Shown here piece by piece: positions 9,465 through 16,076 of a DNA stretch of 64,000 nucleotides. Position numbers and translations under genes: made by a program. Numbering within the stretch: the first letter of the stretch is position 1; each line of letters begins with the position of its first letter. Source of the stretch: JABSSA01 sp039960995 (GTDB lineage Bacteria > Pseudomonadota > Alphaproteobacteria > Rhodobacterales > Rhodobacteraceae); NCBI GenBank assembly GCA_039960995.1, contig JBDVKF010000085.1, positions 24,067-88,066 on the forward strand, given 5' to 3'. The notes beneath the pieces are model-generated. The model had not been told where the DNA came from. It was given only the letters and a program-made list of their open reading frames with translations, and did not search any database.

Positions 9465-9669
9465 ATAGATATTGCCGTTTGTTCAGTTGCCTCACCAATA
9501 GTCGCAATCGTAATTGATGTGCATTCAGAGGCGCATTTGACCGTCAATCGGCAAACACCTGTTATGTCGGCAAGGTGTCTCAATAAACCGTGGTTGCACG
9601 GCTACGTAGAATTTCTTCAGTTTTTCCGTTAAGGTGTCAGCATTGATACGAGGAATTTTGGAGCAACTT

Positions 9670-10482
9670 ATGTCTATTTCGGCAGCTATTAAGGCGGTTG
9701 GTGGCGATGCGCCTGTTATTCTGACAGCCATTGATGCGTGGAATTCAAATGCTTCACGTCTGATCGATCTTGGGATCAATAATGATTTCAGGCGTGCCAT
9801 GTTGATTGGGCAGTGCGGACACGAAAGTGCGCATTTCAAGCATCGTTTTGAAAACCTAAATTACTCTGGGTCTGGGTTGTGGCGCGTTTTTAGAAAGTAC
9901 TTTAAATCAGAAGCGGAAGCTGCAAAATTTCATCGCCAACCTGAACGTATTGCCAACCGAGTTTATTCTGATCGAAACGGAAACGGAAATGGAAACGAAG
10001 CGAGCGGAGAAGGTTGGAAGTATCGCGGTCGAGGTTATTTGCAACTGACCGGTAAAGCCAATTACAAAACCTATGGGAAGCTGCTTGGGATTGATCTTGT
10101 AAATGACCCCGACAAAGCGGCAGATCCTGAGGTTTGTTGGTTGATTGCAGCGCAGTTTTGCGGGCGCGTTCGGCGCAGTGGTCGCACCTTGCTGCATTGG
10201 GCGGATGCGCCTGATCCGGATGTTGTTATGGTGACCTTGGGCATCAATGGCGGCCATAATGGTCTGGCTGATCGCAAGATTTTAACGGCCAAAGCTTTAG
10301 CGGCGTTAACGGGGGATGCTCCGACATCAGAATGGCAAGCTTTGTTGTTGAATGCAGGCTTTAACCCCAGCCCAGTTGACGGGTTAGATGGCCTCAAAAC
10401 GCAAACAGCCCGAAAAGACGCTGAAAAGAAGTTTGGATTGACAGGAAAAGACCTTCTTAAAAAGCTTCGAAGCCTCGCCTAG
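9670..10482 (+). CDS. GH19-family lysozyme/chitinase-like hydrolase with C-terminal peptidoglycan-binding-like region
   Basis: A 270-residue protein with the GH19 signature: IGQCGHESAHFKHRFENLNYS carries the catalytic Glu, and GEGWKYRGRGYLQLTGKANY is the substrate-cleft block. The last ~50 residues (NAGFNPSPVDGLDGLKTQTA) resemble a small peptidoglycan-binding repeat. Such proteins act as phage-type endolysins or chitinases. No signal peptide is seen, which favours an endolysin-like or imported role. ATG 9670 with GGAG 6 nt upstream is preferred to GTG 9634. No phage genes surround it, so it may be a solitary remnant or a domesticated gene. Confidence 0.85.
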   Translation: MSISAAIKAVGGDAPVILTAIDAWNSNASRLIDLGINNDFRRAMLIGQCGHESAHFKHRFENLNYSGSGLWRVFRKYFKSEAEAAKFHRQPERIANRVYSDRNGNGNGNEASGEGWKYRGRGYLQLTGKANYKTYGKLLGIDLVNDPDKAADPEVCWLIAAQFCGRVRRSGRTLLHWADAPDPDVVMVTLGINGGHNGLADRKILTAKALAALTGDAPTSEWQALLLNAGFNPSPVDGLDGLKTQTARKDAEKKFGLTGKDLLKKLRSLA

Positions 10483-10557
10483 GGGTATCCGAACCTAGTG
10501 CAGAACATTGCAAGAACGTCTCTTTATCTCTGACTTTGGGCGCGCTAGTGTTACGGC

Positions 10558-12903
10558 ATGAGCAGTTACGATGAAAATGATGCCTTTGAAGGGGCTTCCT
10601 TAGGCGCGCGCGCAATGGCCGCGCGCCCGGCACCTTATTTGGATGGGTTGAACGAAGCGCAACGCACTGCTGTCGAACAAATCGATGGCCCGGTCTTGAT
10701 GCTGGCCGGGGCAGGAACCGGCAAAACGCGGGCGTTGACCGCAAGAATTGTTCATTTGCTCAATACAGGGCGCGCGCGACCCAATGAAATATTAGCTGTG
10801 ACGTTCACCAACAAAGCGGCGCGCGAAATGAAAAACCGCGTCGGTTCTATGTTGGGGCATTCGATTGAAGGGGTGCCATGGCTTGGCACATTCCATGCGA
10901 TTTGCGTGAAATTGTTGCGACGCCATGCTGAATTGGCAGGGCTCAAATCAAATTTCACCATTTTGGATACGGATGATCAGTTGCGATTGCTCAAGCAATT
11001 GATCAGAGCGGCCAATATTGACGACAAACGCTGGCCTGCGCGCCAACTGTCCTCGGTGATTGATGGTTGGAAAAACCGCGCCCTGGCACCTGATGCGGTT
11101 CCTGCGGCGGATGCCGGAGCTTACAACCACAAAGGTGTTGAGCTTTATGCGCAATATCAAACCCGGTTAAAAGAACTGAATGCTGTCGATTTTGGCGATC
11201 TGCTTTTGCACATGGTGCATATTTTCCAGACGCACGACGACATCCTCAAGCAATATCAACGCTGGTTCGCCTATATTCTGGTGGACGAATACCAAGATAC
11301 CAACGTCGCACAATATCTGTGGCTGCGTCTTTTGGCAGGGGGTCACAAGAACATCTGCTGCGTTGGTGACGATGATCAGTCGATCTATGGCTGGCGTGGG
11401 GCCGAAGTGGGGAACATCTTGCGGTTCGAAAAAGATTTTCCGGGCGCGCATGTCGTGCGGTTGGAACAAAACTATCGCTCGACCCCGCATATTTTGGCGG
11501 CAGCATCGAATGTCATCGCTGGAAACGAAGGCCGTCTGGGCAAGACTCTTTGGACCGATAAAAACGAGGGCGAAAAGGTTCGCTTGATCGGCCATTGGGA
11601 CGGTGAAGAAGAAGCGCGTTGGATCGGCGATGAAATCGAGGCGTCGCAATCTGGCACGCGCGGCGTTCGCCCGATGTCATTAGACGACATGGCGATCTTG
11701 GTGCGTGCCTCGCATCAGATGCGCGCGTTTGAGGACCGGTTTTTGACAATTGGACTGCCCTACAAAGTGATTGGCGGCCCGCGGTTTTATGAACGCTTGG
11801 AAATTCGTGATGCGATGGCCTATTTCCGCGTCGTTGTTTCACCCGATGATGATTTAGCGTTCGAGCGTATCGTGAACACGCCCAAGCGCGGGTTGGGCGA
11901 CAAAGCGCAGCAAACGATGCAGAGATTGGCGCGCGAAAACGGGGTCAGCCTGATTGAAGGCGCGCGCATTGCCTTGGAACAAGGCGCGATCAAAGGGAAG
12001 GGGGCCACCGAACTGCGGTCGTTGGTCGAACAGCTTTGGCGGTGGGGCAATCTGGTGGGTGCCAAGGATCTCAGCCATGTGGAGCTGGCAGAACAGATTC
12101 TGGACGAATCCGGTTACACGTTGATGTGGCAAAACGATAAAACACCCGAAGCACCGGGACGGTTGGAAAACCTGAAAGAATTGGTTGGTCAGCTCGACAA
12201 TTTCGAAAACCTAACTGGCTTTTTAGAACATGTCAGTCTGGTGATGGACAATGAAAAGGGCGGTGACGAAGCCAGAGTGTCGATCATGACGCTGCATGCC
12301 GCCAAAGGATTGGAATTTCCAATGGTGTTTTTGCCTGGTTGGGAAGACGGTCTTTTCCCCTCGCAACGGTCCATGGATGAAAGCGGGAATAAAGGTCTCG
12401 AGGAAGAACGGCGATTGGCTTACGTGGGAATCACGCGAGCAGAAGAGGTGTGCACCATCACTTTTGCGGCGAACCGGCGTATTTTTGGGCAATGGCAATC
12501 GGCGCTAAATTCCCGCTTTATCGATGAGCTGCCAGAAGAACATGTCGACATCCTAACGCCTCCTGGCCTTTATGGCGGTGGATATGGTGCGGCCGCGCCA
12601 AGCCATTCAACGCTTCATGATCGCGCAGCCGATGCGAATGTTTACAATTCGCCGGGCTGGAAACGTCTACAGTCGCGGTCAGGGCAACGGCCCATCAGCC
12701 AACCCAAAGAATCCAAGGCGCAAGTGATCGATCTTGATGCGGTTTCAAGCTTTACTATGGGCGAACGCGTGTTCCATCAGAAATTTGGCTATGGGAGCAT
12801 TATTGGAATTGAAGGCGATAAGCTGGAAATAGAATTTGAAAAAGCCGGGACTAAAAAGGTCGTATCGCGCTTTATTTCGTCCAGCGACGATATTCCATTT
12901 TGA
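10558..12903 (+). CDS. uvrD: ATP-dependent DNA helicase UvrD/PcrA
   Basis: A 781-residue superfamily 1A 3'-5' helicase. The motifs are in order: Q-motif LNEAQRTAVEQ, Walker A AGAGTGKTRAL, motif Ia TFTNKAAREMKNR, motif II VDEYQDTN, motif III GDDDQSIYGWRGA, motif IV LEQNYRST, motif V TLHAAKGLEFPMVFLPGWEDGLFP and motif VI EERRLAYVGITRAEEV. The C-terminal tail (FHQKFGYGSIIGIEGDKLEIEFEKAGTKKV) is the Tudor-like RNA-polymerase-binding domain of UvrD/PcrA. It functions in nucleotide-excision and mismatch repair. It is monocistronic, with a structured gap downstream. Confidence 0.96.
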   Translation: MSSYDENDAFEGASLGARAMAARPAPYLDGLNEAQRTAVEQIDGPVLMLAGAGTGKTRALTARIVHLLNTGRARPNEILAVTFTNKAAREMKNRVGSMLGHSIEGVPWLGTFHAICVKLLRRHAELAGLKSNFTILDTDDQLRLLKQLIRAANIDDKRWPARQLSSVIDGWKNRALAPDAVPAADAGAYNHKGVELYAQYQTRLKELNAVDFGDLLLHMVHIFQTHDDILKQYQRWFAYILVDEYQDTNVAQYLWLRLLAGGHKNICCVGDDDQSIYGWRGAEVGNILRFEKDFPGAHVVRLEQNYRSTPHILAAASNVIAGNEGRLGKTLWTDKNEGEKVRLIGHWDGEEEARWIGDEIEASQSGTRGVRPMSLDDMAILVRASHQMRAFEDRFLTIGLPYKVIGGPRFYERLEIRDAMAYFRVVVSPDDDLAFERIVNTPKRGLGDKAQQTMQRLARENGVSLIEGARIALEQGAIKGKGATELRSLVEQLWRWGNLVGAKDLSHVELAEQILDESGYTLMWQNDKTPEAPGRLENLKELVGQLDNFENLTGFLEHVSLVMDNEKGGDEARVSIMTLHAAKGLEFPMVFLPGWEDGLFPSQRSMDESGNKGLEEERRLAYVGITRAEEVCTITFAANRRIFGQWQSALNSRFIDELPEEHVDILTPPGLYGGGYGAAAPSHSTLHDRAADANVYNSPGWKRLQSRSGQRPISQPKESKAQVIDLDAVSSFTMGERVFHQKFGYGSIIGIEGDKLEIEFEKAGTKKVVSRFISSSDDIPF

Positions 12904-12988
12904 GGGCGCTAAGATAAAGATGCCTGGTCTGTCCCTTCAATTAATTGGGGCAACTGATCACTTGGTCCAACGAAAAATTCTGGGCGCT

Positions 12989-13031
12989 GTAACGGCCAGG
13001 TTGAATCACACTGAGATTCATGTGCCGTTAC
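12989..13031. repeat. nested inverted repeat, possible uvrD terminator or RNA structure
   Basis: The outer arms are GTAACGGC (12989-12996) and GCCGTTAC (13024-13031). The inner arms are TGAATC (13002-13007) and GATTCA (13015-13020). Neither strand has a clean T-tract after the stem: TTTT occurs 14-17 nt away on the plus strand and ATTTTT 11 nt away on the minus strand. It lies between the uvrD stop and the CcsR-type terminator, so it may end uvrD transcription or insulate the two converging units. Confidence 0.45.
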
Positions 13032-13052
13032 GCAGTAATTTCACGGTTTTGG

Positions 13053-13094
13053 AAAAAAATAGGCGGTGACCCAAGGGAGGAGAGGGTCACCGCC
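13053..13094 (-). terminator. intrinsic terminator formed by the last CcsR-type hairpin
   Basis: On the minus strand GGCGGTGACCC (13094-13084) pairs perfectly with GGGTCACCGCC (13072-13062) around the loop TCTCCTCCCTT. The stem is followed by TATTTTTTT. The stem is 11 bp and GC-rich, the textbook form of a Rho-independent terminator. The terminator hairpin carries the same CUCCUCCC loop as the other four hairpins, so termination and the RNA motif coincide. Confidence 0.9.
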
Positions 13095-13260
13095 TTACAC
13101 ATCGAAAAGCTCAAGGGAGGAGAGAGCTTTCTGCGATGCCGTCCGCGCTATAAGGGAGGAGGACGCGCGGAATTCGAATTTAGTTGGTGGCGACCCCTAA
13201 GGGAGGAGGACGGAGCCGCCACCGGATTACAGACGCTTCAAGGGAGGAGAGAAGCGCCTG
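13062..13260 (-). ncRNA. array of five CcsR-type small RNA hairpins (CUCCUCCC loops)
   Basis: Five hairpins lie directly 3' of the DUF1127 gene on the same strand, at 13230-13260, 13186-13223, 13142-13171, 13104-13131 and 13062-13094. Their stems differ in sequence, but all expose the same loop, AAGGGAGGAG on the plus strand and CUCCUCCCUU in RNA. In Rhodobacter sphaeroides four homologous sRNAs (CcsR1-4, conserved CCUCCUCCC motif stress-induced RNAs) follow the DUF1127 gene ccaF1, are co-transcribed with it and processed out of the 3' region, and affect C1 metabolism and stress defence. The gene order, motif and hairpin form agree; having five copies differs. Expression is inferred, not seen. 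Confidence 0.88.
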
Positions 13261-13273
13261 ATTCCTAAAACTT

Positions 13274-13495
13274 TTATTTGCCTTTAGAACCGTAGGCAGC
13301 TTCCCACGCTATGCGACGAATTTCGCTGCGATTGATGCCTAGGTCTGCAAGATCATGCGTCGACAACGCATGGAGTTCAGTGAATGTGGTACGGAAAACG
13401 CGGCGGTTGACCATATTTGTTTTCAAGTTTCGCAATGCGGTACGGACACCGTCTAGATTGAAACCATTGCGCGTTGCGATGTTAACGTATGCCAT
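13274..13495 (-). CDS. DUF1127 small basic protein (CcaF1-like)
   Basis: A 73-residue arginine-rich protein. The DUF1127 core is near residues 30-70: RRVFRTTFTELHALSTHDLADLGINRSEIRRIAWEAAYG, with the conserved LSTHDLADLGINRSEI block. Small DUF1127 proteins are common in alphaproteobacteria. The R. sphaeroides member CcaF1 binds RNA and promotes maturation of the CcsR sRNAs encoded behind it, and the same arrangement is present here. GAGG lies 6 nt before ATG 13495. Expression in the model species depends on RpoHI/RpoHII. The upstream region (13496-13620, minus strand) has a palindrome GCTGCATAGCAGC and an ATATTA-like box, but I cannot fix a promoter. Confidence 0.9.
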   Translation of the reverse strand: MAYVNIATRNGFNLDGVRTALRNLKTNMVNRRVFRTTFTELHALSTHDLADLGINRSEIRRIAWEAAYGSKGK

Positions 13496-13709
13496 TTTTA
13501 CCTCGTATAAGTTCGCGTTGCTGTTGGCCTAATATGTGTTAACTTTCTGCAATTGCACAATAGCGCATTTGGAAATGCTGCTATGCAGCAAGCGCAAGGC
13601 TCCGTTAGGGTGCCAATCAGAGGTAGTATTTGATCAAATTGGCGACACCCTCTTGTGTCTGTCTCAAAATATGCCAGTTACCAATTAAGAATTTTCGGGA
13701 GGGACGCGG

Positions 13710-14783
13710 ATGGCCGTAACAAAAGAAGATGTGTTGCAGGCATTGACGAAAGTGGCCCTGCCGAATGGCAATGATATCGTGTCGCAGGATTTGATCCGGG
13801 CAATTCGTATTGATGCCGGGCAAGTGAATTTTGTTATCGAAGCGCCAACGCCAGAAGTTGCGGCGCAACTGGAACCTGTCCGCCAAGCCGCTGAAGCTGC
13901 AATCGCGCAGCTGGCTGATGTTGATCAAGTGCGCGTGGCACTGACCGCACATGGTCCCGCAGCAAAACCGAAAGACCCGCCAAGCCTGAAGATCGGTGGG
14001 CACCCCAAGCCACAAGAAGGGCCGACAAAACCCGCAGGCGTCCAACGCATCCTTGCTATTGCATCTGGTAAGGGTGGCGTGGGCAAATCCACAGTGTCTT
14101 CTAACCTCGCTGTGGCATTGGCCAAGCAGGGGCGTCGCGTTGGTTTGTTGGATGCGGATATCTATGGCCCGTCACAACCGCGTATGATGGGCATCAACAA
14201 GCGCCCGGCATCACCTGACGGCAAAACGATCATACCATTGCATGCTCATGGCGTTACGTTGATGTCGATTGGGTTCATGTTGGAAGATGGCAAAGCTGTT
14301 GTATGGCGTGGACCAATGCTGATGGGGGCGTTGCAACAGATGTTAGGGCAGGTGCAGTGGGGCGAGCTGGACGTCCTGATCGTTGATCTGCCACCGGGAA
14401 CGGGCGACGTGCAGCTGACCCTTTGTACAAAATCTGAACTGAGCGGCGCAATTGTGGTTTCGACCCCGCAGGATGTGGCGCTGATTGATGCGCGAAAAGC
14501 CATCGACATGTTTGCTACGCTCAAAACCCCTGTGCTGGGGTTGATCGAAAACATGTCTCAGTTCACCTGTCCGGATTGTGGTGCAACACATGATATCTTT
14601 GGCCAGGGTGGGGTTGCTGCAGAAGCCGAGGCTTTGAATGTCCCCTTGCTTGGGCAGTTGCCTATCGACCTTGAGACGCGATTGGCTGGCGACGGGGGCA
14701 CTCCGATTGCTGCGGGCAGTGGCGCAATGGCCGACGCGTATGCGCGCATTGCCGAGGGCCTAATCAAAGGCGGAATGGCCTAA
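13710..14783 (+). CDS. mrp: Mrp/NBP35-type iron-sulfur cluster carrier ATPase
   Basis: A 357-residue protein that carries and delivers 4Fe-4S clusters in the cytoplasm. An N-terminal DUF59/MIP18-like domain (residues 1-85, MAVTKEDVLQALTKVALPN) precedes the P-loop ATPase domain with its deviant Walker A SGKGGVGKST near residue 117. Next come DADIYGPSQPRMMG, VDLPPGTGDVQLTL, and the bridging-cluster cysteines in CPDCGATHDIFGQGG near the C-terminus. ATG 13710 has GGGAGGG upstream. It is read towards the dcw cluster but separated from mraZ by a ~790-bp leader region. Confidence 0.95.
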   Translation: MAVTKEDVLQALTKVALPNGNDIVSQDLIRAIRIDAGQVNFVIEAPTPEVAAQLEPVRQAAEAAIAQLADVDQVRVALTAHGPAAKPKDPPSLKIGGHPKPQEGPTKPAGVQRILAIASGKGGVGKSTVSSNLAVALAKQGRRVGLLDADIYGPSQPRMMGINKRPASPDGKTIIPLHAHGVTLMSIGFMLEDGKAVVWRGPMLMGALQQMLGQVQWGELDVLIVDLPPGTGDVQLTLCTKSELSGAIVVSTPQDVALIDARKAIDMFATLKTPVLGLIENMSQFTCPDCGATHDIFGQGGVAAEAEALNVPLLGQLPIDLETRLAGDGGTPIAAGSGAMADAYARIAEGLIKGGMA

Positions 14784-14937
14784 CGTCGCTTGTTTCAAAA
14801 TGGCTTTGCCGGAAGCTCTTGCTGTATGGGTGTGCGTTCCGGGCAAACGGCCAGGGCGGTTGGACTAGGAGTCCAACGCGCCAAAGGCAACGGACAGCTT
14901 TCCAATCGCGCTTAGGACGTTAAAGCGATCAGCTGCA

Positions 14938-14974
14938 TGGGAAATCATGGAACTGGCTGCGGGAATGCGTGGGA
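14938..14974 (+). promoter_or_regulatory. possible upstream MraZ-box cluster
   Basis: TGGGA (14938), TGGAA (14948), CGGGA (14960) and TGGGA (14970) occur on the plus strand. The first and second pairs each have the 10-nt period seen in MraZ targets (TGGGN, 5-nt spacer, TGGGN), but the two pairs are 12 nt apart and two units are imperfect. It lies over 600 nt before mraZ. It could be a distal site or chance. Confidence 0.35.
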
Positions 14975-15062
14975 AAGCGCATAGATTCGGCAAATATCTA
15001 CGAATCGAACCTTATTTTCTTTGGGTTTCCGAGCAAGTGCGGTGGAACATATTGAGAACATT

Positions 15063-15091
15063 TTGACTGTTTTGTAGAATTCGCAAAAAAT
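15063..15091 (+). promoter_or_regulatory. possible upstream sigma-70-like promoter of the dcw leader
   Basis: TTGACT (15063-15068) is followed after 17 nt by AAAAAT (15086-15091). The -35 box is good and the -10 box poor. Two MraZ boxes (15093-15107) follow immediately, at the expected transcription start, as expected for an autorepressed promoter. No transcript data are available. Confidence 0.35.
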
Positions 15092-15092
15092 A

Positions 15093-15107
15093 TGGGAAAC
15101 CATGGGA
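15093..15107 (+). promoter_or_regulatory. MraZ-box direct repeat (plus orientation)
   Basis: TGGGA-AACCA-TGGGA is an exact match to the MraZ target rule TGGGN-N5-TGGGN described in Escherichia coli. It lies about 460 nt upstream of mraZ and just after a possible promoter. MraZ would be expected to bind here and regulate its own operon. Confidence 0.6.
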
Positions 15108-15257
15108 GCTTTCGGCACTGCGTGTTGATGATCTATATGTAGTGTTTATTTAGACTTTGCCTACTATTTGGGCGATTTATATAGCTAATTTCTTGATTTT
15201 AGTCTTTGATTAGTGAGGTGATTGAGTCCTCTTTTCAGAAAGTCCTCAAAAAAATAG

Positions 15258-15284
15258 TTGCCAGCCCACGTTTTCCCATAGTAT
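15258..15284 (+). promoter_or_regulatory. candidate main dcw promoter overlapping MraZ boxes
   Basis: TTGCCA (15258-15263) and TAGTAT (15279-15284) are 15 nt apart, shorter than the ideal 17. In favour, the spacer is filled by the reversed MraZ boxes. A start near 15291 would also make the leader up to the hairpin terminator about 210 nt, close to what is known for UpsM. The assignment is inference. Confidence 0.45.
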
Positions 15285-15288
15285 CCCT
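15264..15288 (-). promoter_or_regulatory. MraZ-box triple repeat (minus orientation)
   Basis: Read on the minus strand, AGGGA-TACTA-TGGGA-AAACG-TGGGC gives three units at an exact 10-nt period. Two fit TGGGN and one is AGGGA. MraZ is a ring-shaped oligomer and binds such phased repeats. The boxes lie inside the candidate promoter, so binding would block RNA polymerase, consistent with MraZ autorepression. Confidence 0.65.
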
Positions 15289-15290
15289 GT

Positions 15291-15503
15291 TTACATCAGA
15301 TGAGGACGAGCTGGGGCGCTAAACGACCCCGACAAAAATCAAAATAGGTTTCATACAGGCAGTTCGCATTCATCAGACCAAGAGATCCGGCGCGCGAGCG
15401 AGCAGACATCCCCCCAGGTGGCGCGCGCAGCTGGACTACCCGCTCAGCGGGACGAGGGCGGCGAGTTGATCAGTGGCAGCAGATCAACTCGCCGTTTCCA
15501 TTT
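15291..15503 (+). ncRNA. candidate UpsM-like leader small RNA
   Basis: From the inferred start near 15291 to the hairpin terminator at 15459-15494 the leader is about 210 nt. It contains several GC-rich pairing segments (GGGGC...ACCCC near 15313-15330, GGCGCGC...GCGCGC near 15390-15426). In R. sphaeroides the mraZ leader is mostly terminated early to give the abundant sRNA UpsM of about 200 nt, with partial readthrough into dcw. Position, length and terminator agree. I could not compare sequences, so the call rests on synteny and structure. Confidence 0.55.
15459..15503 (+). terminator. leader hairpin terminator/attenuator upstream of mraZ
   Basis: CGGCGAGTTGATC (15459-15471) pairs perfectly over 13 bp with GATCAACTCGCCG (15482-15494) around a 10-nt loop and is followed by TTTCCATTTC. 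The stem is very stable but the T-tract is broken, which would suit partial termination with readthrough to mraZ at 15570. Confidence 0.7.
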
Positions 15504-15569
15504 CAAGGCCATGAGGCCGTTGGAGAATAACAATCGCGGGGGCGCGAGTAAACGTAGGGACGGACAGGC

Positions 15570-16073
15570 GTGGCACGCAGGTTCAGAGGTGAAAGTCACC
15601 ATAAGGTGGACGCAAAGGGCAGGGTATCGATCCCAGCCTCGTTTCGCCGTGTCCTAGAGGTTTCCGATCCAAATTGGACCGATGGGCTTAGCCCTGAATT
15701 GGTCATTGTGTACGGAGATCACCGCCGCAAGTACCTTGAATGCTATACAATGGAAGCGATCGAAGAGGTCGATGCAAAGATTGACACGCTTGCGCGGGGA
15801 TCAATGCAGCGCAAAATGCTTCAACGGTTGTTCCATGGTCAATCCTTCCCGACTTCTGTTGACGAAACAGGTCGATTGGTTTTGCCTGCAAAGTTGCGTG
15901 CAAAAATCGGTTTGGACAAAGAAGCGTTTTTTATCGCCGCTGGCGATACCTTCCAGATTTGGAAGCCCGAAACCTATGAATCAGAAGAGCTGGCGGAAAC
16001 CGAAGCTTGGTTGGATGATCTGCCAGAGGACGTTGACCCGCTTGTCTTTTTAGACGCCTCAGGGGAGGCCTAG
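15570..16073 (+). CDS. mraZ: transcriptional regulator MraZ
   Basis: A 167-residue protein made of two AbrB/SpoVT-like swapped-hairpin repeats. The first begins HHKVDAKGRVSIPASFR near residue 10 and the second is TSVDETGRLVLPAKLRAKIG near 92; the paired D-x-GR motifs are the family hallmark. MraZ is the DNA-binding first gene of dcw clusters and regulates its own promoter. The start is GTG 15570 with GGACAGG just upstream. rsmH follows after 3 nt. Candidate target boxes are in the leader. Confidence 0.97.
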   Translation: MARRFRGESHHKVDAKGRVSIPASFRRVLEVSDPNWTDGLSPELVIVYGDHRRKYLECYTMEAIEEVDAKIDTLARGSMQRKMLQRLFHGQSFPTSVDETGRLVLPAKLRAKIGLDKEAFFIAAGDTFQIWKPETYESEELAETEAWLDDLPEDVDPLVFLDASGEA

Positions 16074-16076
16074 GCG

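Larger units (their letters stand above)
14784..15569 (+). other. long dcw leader/intergenic region upstream of mraZ
   Basis: A stretch of 786 bp without a convincing gene. In order it holds an 8-bp hairpin around GTTGGACT-AGG-AGTCCAAC near 14855-14875, MraZ-box-like repeats (14938-14974, 15093-15107, 15264-15288), possible promoters (15063-15091 and 15258-15284), an AT-rich middle (15110-15260), and then a structured leader ending with a strong hairpin (15459-15494). In R. sphaeroides the dcw cluster also has an unusually long 5' leader that releases the sRNA UpsM, and the layout here fits that. Confidence 0.75.

Noticed and set aside
13062..13260. Regularly repeated GGGAGGAG motif that could be taken for a CRISPR array
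   Set aside because: The repeat is only about 10 nt, lies in the loops of individual hairpins with different stems, spacing varies, and no cas genes are present; CcsR-type sRNAs explain it better.
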